In this document: in pieces, positions 7,173-10,726 of the stretch | Numbering within the stretch: the first letter of the stretch is position 1 | How the letters are laid out: every line of letters begins with the position of its first letter | Source of the DNA: Candidatus Babelota bacterium | GTDB taxonomy: Bacteria > Babelota > Babeliae > Babelales > Babelaceae | DNA length: 10,726 nucleotides | Direction of reading: 5' to 3' | Assembly (NCBI GenBank): GCA_003174035.1 | Contig: PRDV01000056.1 | Span: 1 to 10,726 of the forward strand | Notes under the pieces: generated by a model | Database searches by the model: none | What the model was told of the DNA's origin: nothing | The model's input: only the letters and a program-made list of their open reading frames with translations | Position numbers and translations under genes: made by a program

Positions 7173-7207
7173 GCCAATATCGAGGGGCCTTACCCTCGAA
7201 TATCGGC
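7173..7207. other. Hairpin 2 of the GC island
   Basis: GCC, ATAT and CGAGGG (7173-7186) pair with CCCTCG, ATAT and GGC (7193-7207). The loop is GCCTTA (7187-7192) and single unpaired bases interrupt the stem at 7176, 7199 and 7204. About 13 base pairs in total. Confidence 0.6.
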
Positions 7208-7295
7208 TCAAACATACAGTGTGATCGGATAAATCAGTAAGCGTGTGCAAAAGTAATGATGCTACCGTTACCGCAGTAGAAGCATTTCATGGGCC

Positions 7296-7311
7296 GGTTG
7301 ACAGCTCAACC
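7296..7311. promoter_or_regulatory. Inverted repeat overlapping the -35 box (putative operator)
   Basis: Perfect 6-bp arms GGTTGA and TCAACC around CAGC. It covers the whole TTGACA element, the usual position for a repressor site. No regulator gene is visible in the window. Confidence 0.4.
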
Positions 7312-7326
7312 AAAACAAACTACTAT
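7298..7326 (+). promoter_or_regulatory. Promoter of the exported-protein operon
   Basis: A perfect -35 TTGACA (7298-7303), a 17-bp spacer and TACTAT (7321-7326, four of six consensus bases). Predicted transcription start is near 7333, giving a leader of about 168 nt. The -35 box sits inside the inverted repeat GGTTGA-CAGC-TCAACC (7296-7311). Confidence 0.55.
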
Positions 7327-7452
7327 AAATTACAAGCAGGAAAAATAGTCATTGTTTTTCTTGCCAATGTGTGGAGGTTATAAAATCTACAATGCTGGAT
7401 TTTCCACGCATCTAACGTTACTCATAAGTTATGTAATTGCTATGCGCCCTAC

Positions 7453-7468
7453 AAGGAGCGTTCTCCTT
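7453..7468 (+). promoter_or_regulatory. Hairpin in the operon leader
   Basis: AAGGAG-CGTT-CTCCTT, flanked by GCGC at 7444-7447 and 7470-7473, which could extend the stem. It lies 20 nt upstream of the Shine-Dalgarno sequence. The AAGGAG arm resembles a ribosome binding site and is locked in the stem, so it might modulate translation or mRNA stability. It is not followed by a T-run. Confidence 0.4.
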
Positions 7469-7500
7469 TGCGCGTAGTCATCTATTGAAAGGATATGCAC

Positions 7501-8583
7501 ATGAAACGTTGTATGCTTTTACTCACCTTGCTTGTTAGCGCAAGCACCATTACTATTGCCATGGAAAAAAATACGCTTGAACGACTGGAGCAAGCAGTAA
7601 GCAATGAAGAATCCGCACTTGACGTAGTACGTAAGTATTTCAATGTCAAAGGATTCCTCTTTAGACTCGGCGCCATTCTTTCAGATGAAAGGAATGATGA
7701 AGATGCAAGCGAAGGCCAGGAAAATCAGGTAAGCGATACCGTTCTTAAGGACATTATCAATGCTTATATTGATGCACTCAAGATAGGTAGATTACCCATC
7801 TCTCTTGGTGAAGGCCAACAAGCAGAAGAAAAAACTGTTGATACCTATTTTGATGCACCAAAACTAAAAGAGTTGCTCAAGAAAACCAACAATGATTATT
7901 TTGATACCACACGCGATGCCAAAAAAGCTGCGCTTTTAGAAGAAATCACTCAATTGACAACACAAATTGAGAATCTTAACAAAGCTGCAGAGCAGGTGAA
8001 GGAAACTACCGCTCACAAAGACACTCTTGCAAGGGCACAAAAAAGCCTCAAAAAGGCTCAGAAAAAACTGTTGAAGCTCGGCGCTTATTCAACAATAGAA
8101 GCCTTACGTGGCTGTCTTAAAGTTGATGCTCTTCAGCGAGATATGAAATCTCTCGAATTTCTTGAAATAGATAAGACCTTTGAAGCTCTTCTTGAGTATT
8201 ATAAAGGCAATCCGTCCATTGATGAATGCATTTATCTTGATAGGCTACCAGCACTCTTCGGTTACCGACTCGAGGATTACTGCGACGTTATCGCACTTAA
8301 GAGGCTCATTAATCATCTTCTTAAAAAACAACCCGTCACTGCCCCTATGCTCATTGAATGCTTTAAGTTCCAACCGCTTCTTCGCTCACTAGGATTCAAA
8401 GAAGCAAAAATCGAAGAATTTAATCTTGCTTTCCATGGTCTTATGTATCTCGTTATTGACTTTATTCGCAATAAAGAAAGAGCCATGGATCGCATCATGA
8501 GATGCTTAGCTCAGGTAGCTCGTGAAGAGCAGGGACCACAACTCGAGCTGAAAGAAATCGAGAAGAAAGAACTAAAGAAATAA
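7501..8583 (+). CDS. Exported protein of unknown family with coiled coil (360 aa)
   Basis: I chose the ATG at 7501 over the in-frame ATG at 7495. AAAGGA (7488-7493) lies 7 nt before the former and only 1 nt before the latter, and the protein then begins MKRCMLLLTLL, a clean signal peptide with cleavage after A20 (TIA, then MEK). Mature features: a module with KYFNVKGFLFRLGA (45-58), an acidic stretch (61-75), TYFDAPKLKELL (115-126), a charged coiled-coil segment (about 138-192, rich in K, E, L and A), a leucine-rich helical C-terminal half with DYCDVIALKRLINHLL (259-274), and a lysine/glutamate-rich tail. The (Y/F)-(F/V/C)-(N/D)-hydrophobic-x-x-L motif recurs and is shared with the next gene, 26 bp downstream. 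No enzyme motif is visible. Location predicted outside the cytoplasm. I do not recognise the family. Confidence 0.85.
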   Translation: MKRCMLLLTLLVSASTITIAMEKNTLERLEQAVSNEESALDVVRKYFNVKGFLFRLGAILSDERNDEDASEGQENQVSDTVLKDIINAYIDALKIGRLPISLGEGQQAEEKTVDTYFDAPKLKELLKKTNNDYFDTTRDAKKAALLEEITQLTTQIENLNKAAEQVKETTAHKDTLARAQKSLKKAQKKLLKLGAYSTIEALRGCLKVDALQRDMKSLEFLEIDKTFEALLEYYKGNPSIDECIYLDRLPALFGYRLEDYCDVIALKRLINHLLKKQPVTAPMLIECFKFQPLLRSLGFKEAKIEEFNLAFHGLMYLVIDFIRNKERAMDRIMRCLAQVAREEQGPQLELKEIEKKELKK

Positions 8584-8609
8584 CGAGGAAATCATAAGAA
8601 GGGATTCTC

Positions 8610-10670
8610 ATGAAATTTATAACATCTTTACTGAGCGCACTCTGTGCGCTCAGCACTCTTACCTTTGCAAGCGAAAAACCAGACCTACCTTCAACTCTTG
8701 CACCTCAACCATCACCGATGGTCGTGCCATCAGGAATGACGGCACCGGCGCAGGCAGATAGACAAGCTTTGGTACCGGTGCCAATAGAAGCAGCACTTCC
8801 CGCGCAAGCGACAGCACCATCGCTGCTAGTGGCGGAGCAACCACCAGCTTCGTTCAACCGAAAACAGATTAACACCTATGTAAATCTCAAGTCATTTTTC
8901 CTTGAATTGGGCGCATTTTTTGCCGAAGACAATGATGAGAGTTTTGAGAAAAGAAAATTACTCCGCTTGCTTTTGTCACTTAATATGGACCGCTTACCGG
9001 AGCTTTTCTCACTTGAGCCTGGCAGTCTTGAACGCTATTTTGATGTAAAAAACCTCAAAGCTTATTTCCGCCTGTGCGCAAATGAAGCAGAAAATGATCC
9101 TAAAAAGAAAGCAGCTCAGCTGAAAAGCGCCTTTCATTTTGAAGGCTGGAGTGCGCTTCTTAATTGCGCTGAAGCACAAACCATCTTAGAGATCATTATT
9201 GATCTTTTTCATTTCAAAGGAAAAGCAGAAAAGAAAGATGCAAAACTACGAGAGCTTAAGGATACGCTCAAAAGAGTTGCTGTTGGTTCAGATATTAATA
9301 AGTATGTAAATCTCGATGAACTGCATGCAGTCATAGATGATATGCTTGCCGGTACTGTCGTATCTTCAGAGCGTATCGCTAAGACTATTAATTGCACTGC
9401 AACACTTACACTTGCACCTGGCGCGGATCTTCTTAATAAGTATTCACGGGCAGATAAGCTGCTTACTCTTCTTCTTACCTTTATGTTTGCTGACGATACC
9501 GAAAACACGTCTCTCATTGGCTCTATTATCAAACTCATTGCTTGGGATAAGCTTGTTGAAGCGTTAGCAGAAAGCTATGGTCAAGGAATCATCACCGCAT
9601 TATTTGATATACCAGCTCTTCAAAGGCTCATTAGACTCTTTCAAGATAACAAACCTCTTACCAAAGAACTCATGCTTTCTGTTATTAATGAAAACACGCT
9701 CAATGGCATGGGTATCTCTTTAGGCATGCTTGAAAACTATATCGATTTTGATGGATTAATCAGCTCACTTGAAGCATGGCGTTCAGGCAAACCAGTAGCT
9801 CTTGAGCAAGTCGTTGATGTACCAAAAATAGAAGGCCGTTTAGGAGTGGATATTGCTAATGCTTTTGATACCACCATTCCAGAAGATATACAACTCTATA
9901 AGCTTTTTGATCTCCATTATCATATTACTAATGCAGATTGGTTTCCTAGTCTCAAGTATTGGACTCGATTTGCGGGCACACAGCTTGCGTTGTGGGCTGC
10001 TGGTCACTGTGCATTCTTTGCCGAAGGCATAAAGTATAGATTAGGTGGCATGTCTTTAGTAGCACTTATTCTTTACCTTACTTATAGAGGGAATCGCTAC
10101 TTCTCTGAGCCAATCACCGGAAGAGTCATGCTGGTGAATACCCTTCTTTTGAAGTTCTCACGACTCGCATCATACTTTAAAAAGAAAATAACTAAGGTGG
10201 ATGATCTTGTAAGCAAGATACCTGATGACCACCCAATTGCCGACGACTTTAGAAATTTTTTCAATCTCTTAACCGATCAGCATCTTGCTCAACTTGATAA
10301 CCCGTATCATGCATTGCATATGCTTGAAAATCCATTACTTTTCATTATGCAGGAAAAATACAAACCCTTTGTTGAGAGCTTATGCACCATTGATCGAGAC
10401 AGAGCGATGCAGCGTATGATTGCACTAACTAAGATCATCGGATCTATGGGCGTTAAACTTCCTCATGCACAACAATGGGAAAGGTTTTATCCAAATATTA
10501 CCCAACAGATGGCCTCACAGCTTCCTTCGCCCTTCTTACTAGTGATTGCTCGGTTCTGGCCAGGACTACTTGTCTCTCAAAGAACAATAGGGTTTTTACG
10601 AGCTCTTGGTCCATCCAGACTAGCGCTCTTAGAAGATACAATCAATGCCTCGCAAGCATTAGATTTCTGA
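8610..10670 (+). CDS. Exported protein of unknown family, paralogous module to the preceding gene (686 aa)
   Basis: AAGGGA (8599-8604) precedes the ATG by 5 nt. Residues 1-20 form a signal peptide (cleavage after TFA, then SEK). A Pro/Ala-rich, probably disordered linker covers about 24-80. TYVNLKSFFLELGAFF (89-104) aligns with KYFNVKGFLFRLGA of the upstream protein, and RYFDVKNLKAYF (142-153) with its TYFDAPKLKELL. Further copies of the motif occur at 231-242 (KYVNLDELHAVI), 330-344 (ALFDIPALQRLIRLF) and 376-390 (NYIDFDGLISSLEAW). Residues 454-474 and 479-494 are hydrophobic and may form a membrane hairpin; 641-655 (PFLLVIARFWPGLLV) is a third hydrophobic segment. The rest is predicted helical. 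This is the second gene of the operon and ends 11 bp before a terminator-like hairpin. No catalytic signature is recognised; a structural, envelope or host-directed role is possible. Confidence 0.88.
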   Translation: MKFITSLLSALCALSTLTFASEKPDLPSTLAPQPSPMVVPSGMTAPAQADRQALVPVPIEAALPAQATAPSLLVAEQPPASFNRKQINTYVNLKSFFLELGAFFAEDNDESFEKRKLLRLLLSLNMDRLPELFSLEPGSLERYFDVKNLKAYFRLCANEAENDPKKKAAQLKSAFHFEGWSALLNCAEAQTILEIIIDLFHFKGKAEKKDAKLRELKDTLKRVAVGSDINKYVNLDELHAVIDDMLAGTVVSSERIAKTINCTATLTLAPGADLLNKYSRADKLLTLLLTFMFADDTENTSLIGSIIKLIAWDKLVEALAESYGQGIITALFDIPALQRLIRLFQDNKPLTKELMLSVINENTLNGMGISLGMLENYIDFDGLISSLEAWRSGKPVALEQVVDVPKIEGRLGVDIANAFDTTIPEDIQLYKLFDLHYHITNADWFPSLKYWTRFAGTQLALWAAGHCAFFAEGIKYRLGGMSLVALILYLTYRGNRYFSEPITGRVMLVNTLLLKFSRLASYFKKKITKVDDLVSKIPDDHPIADDFRNFFNLLTDQHLAQLDNPYHALHMLENPLLFIMQEKYKPFVESLCTIDRDRAMQRMIALTKIIGSMGVKLPHAQQWERFYPNITQQMASQLPSPFLLVIARFWPGLLVSQRTIGFLRALGPSRLALLEDTINASQALDF
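8874..8921 (+). other. YVN/YFD repeat motif, reference copy
   Basis: Encodes TYVNLKSFFLELGAFF. The matching copy in the 360-aa gene is at 7633-7674 (KYFNVKGFLFRLGA). Both are followed within a few residues by an acidic D/E/N-rich stretch, and some 40-60 residues later by a YFD-x-x-x-L-K motif, so the order of elements is conserved across the two genes. Confidence 0.6.
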
Positions 10671-10681
10671 CGCTATGTATA

Positions 10682-10714
10682 GGTAGCCGCTTAAGTAAGC
10701 GGCTACCCATTTTG
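10682..10714 (+). terminator. Intrinsic terminator of the exported-protein operon
   Basis: GGTAGCCGCTTA (10682-10693) is perfectly complementary to TAAGCGGCTACC (10696-10707), in practice an 11-bp stem with a 4-nt loop. It is followed by CATTTTG. The stem is strong and the T-tract short. It begins 11 bp after the stop codon of the 686-aa gene. Confidence 0.7.
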
Positions 10715-10726
10715 AAAAATGCAACA

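Larger units (their letters stand above)
7066..7207. repeat. GC-rich, palindrome-dense island (possible repeat element or structured RNA)
   Basis: By hand count 7081-7140 has 40 G/C of 60 and 7141-7200 has 36 of 60, against 21 of 60 at 6961-7020. It contains back-to-back palindromes: CCGCGG (7105), GGGCCC (7109), TTTGCAAA (7115), CCGCGG (7124), CCATGG (7130) and GGTACC (7148). Two hairpins are evident: 7105-7129 with a 7-bp perfect stem, and 7173-7207. Frames on both strands stay open, which I attribute to scarcity of AT-rich stop codons. It looks foreign to its flanks. It may be a dispersed palindromic element or a noncoding RNA; no family is recognised. Confidence 0.5.
7048..7500. other. 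Intergenic stretch between the small ORF and the exported-protein operon
   Basis: About 450 bp without a supported gene. The left part is the GC-rich island. At 7225-7383 a 52-codon frame is open but has no ATG and no ribosome binding site. It encodes a stretch like YYKLQAGKIVIVFLANVWRL, which could be the tail of a decayed toxin or other gene, but it overlaps the promoter at 7298-7326, so I do not call it. The right part is the promoter and leader of the operon. Confidence 0.5.

Noticed and set aside
6921..7250. 109-codon minus-strand ORF across the GC island
   Set aside because: It is antisense to the better supported 45-codon ORF, has no Shine-Dalgarno sequence, and its openness is explained by the GC-rich island, where two plus-strand frames are also open.
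7225..7383. 52-codon open frame encoding a hydrophobic tail (KIVIVFLANVWRL), possible toxin remnant
   Set aside because: There is no ATG and no ribosome binding site, it overlaps the TTGACA-N17-TACTAT promoter, and I could not match it to a toxin family.
7392..7415. 7-codon upstream ORF (ATG CTG GAT ...) as a leader peptide
   Set aside because: GGAGG lies too far upstream, no regulatory codon run is present, and such short ORFs are common by chance.

Overview
The window looks like accessory chromosome of a host-associated bacterium, most plausibly a member of Candidatus Dependentiae (TM6; Babela-like) or another protist endosymbiont. This rests on a tandem set of very long ankyrin-repeat proteins that all carry Sec-type signal peptides, on AT-leaning DNA, and on a recurring (A/G)-M-E-K boundary right after the predicted signal peptides. 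The phylum is inferred; no rRNA or marker gene is present.

Left part (1-6454, minus strand): three ankyrin genes lie head to tail and are transcribed leftwards, in the order 701 aa (6454-4349), 1131 aa (4253-858) and a third gene starting at 806 that runs off the left edge (268 codons visible). The third is a close tandem copy of the N-terminal quarter of the 1131-aa gene. The 1131-aa protein is itself built from repeated blocks, each with its own N-terminal cap. A consensus-like promoter (TTGACA-N17-TAAAAT, 6681-6709) faces this cluster and leaves a leader of roughly 220 nt.

Middle (6455-7500): a divergent regulatory region of about 455 bp, then a 45-codon ORF (6910-7047) with its own promoter and Shine-Dalgarno sequence. 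Its product resembles the C-terminal, toxin-binding half of RelB/DinJ-type antitoxins without the DNA-binding half. It is followed by a GC-rich, palindrome-dense island (about 7066-7207) with two good hairpins that fits neither flank. A second promoter (TTGACA-N17-TACTAT, 7298-7326) follows, with an inverted repeat over its -35 box, then a hairpin-containing leader.

Right part (7501-10726, plus strand): a two-gene operon encodes exported proteins of 360 and 686 aa, separated by 26 bp and closed by a terminator-like hairpin (10682-10707). I recognise no known family in either. They share a signal-peptide layout, a homologous N-terminal module and a degenerate recurring motif (aromatic, F/V/I/L, N/D, hydrophobic, then a leucine-rich helix), so they look like paralogues in an undescribed helical-repeat family. 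The pair is the best candidate here for something new. All five large genes encode predicted secreted or periplasmic proteins, consistent with a locus devoted to the cell envelope or to the host interface.
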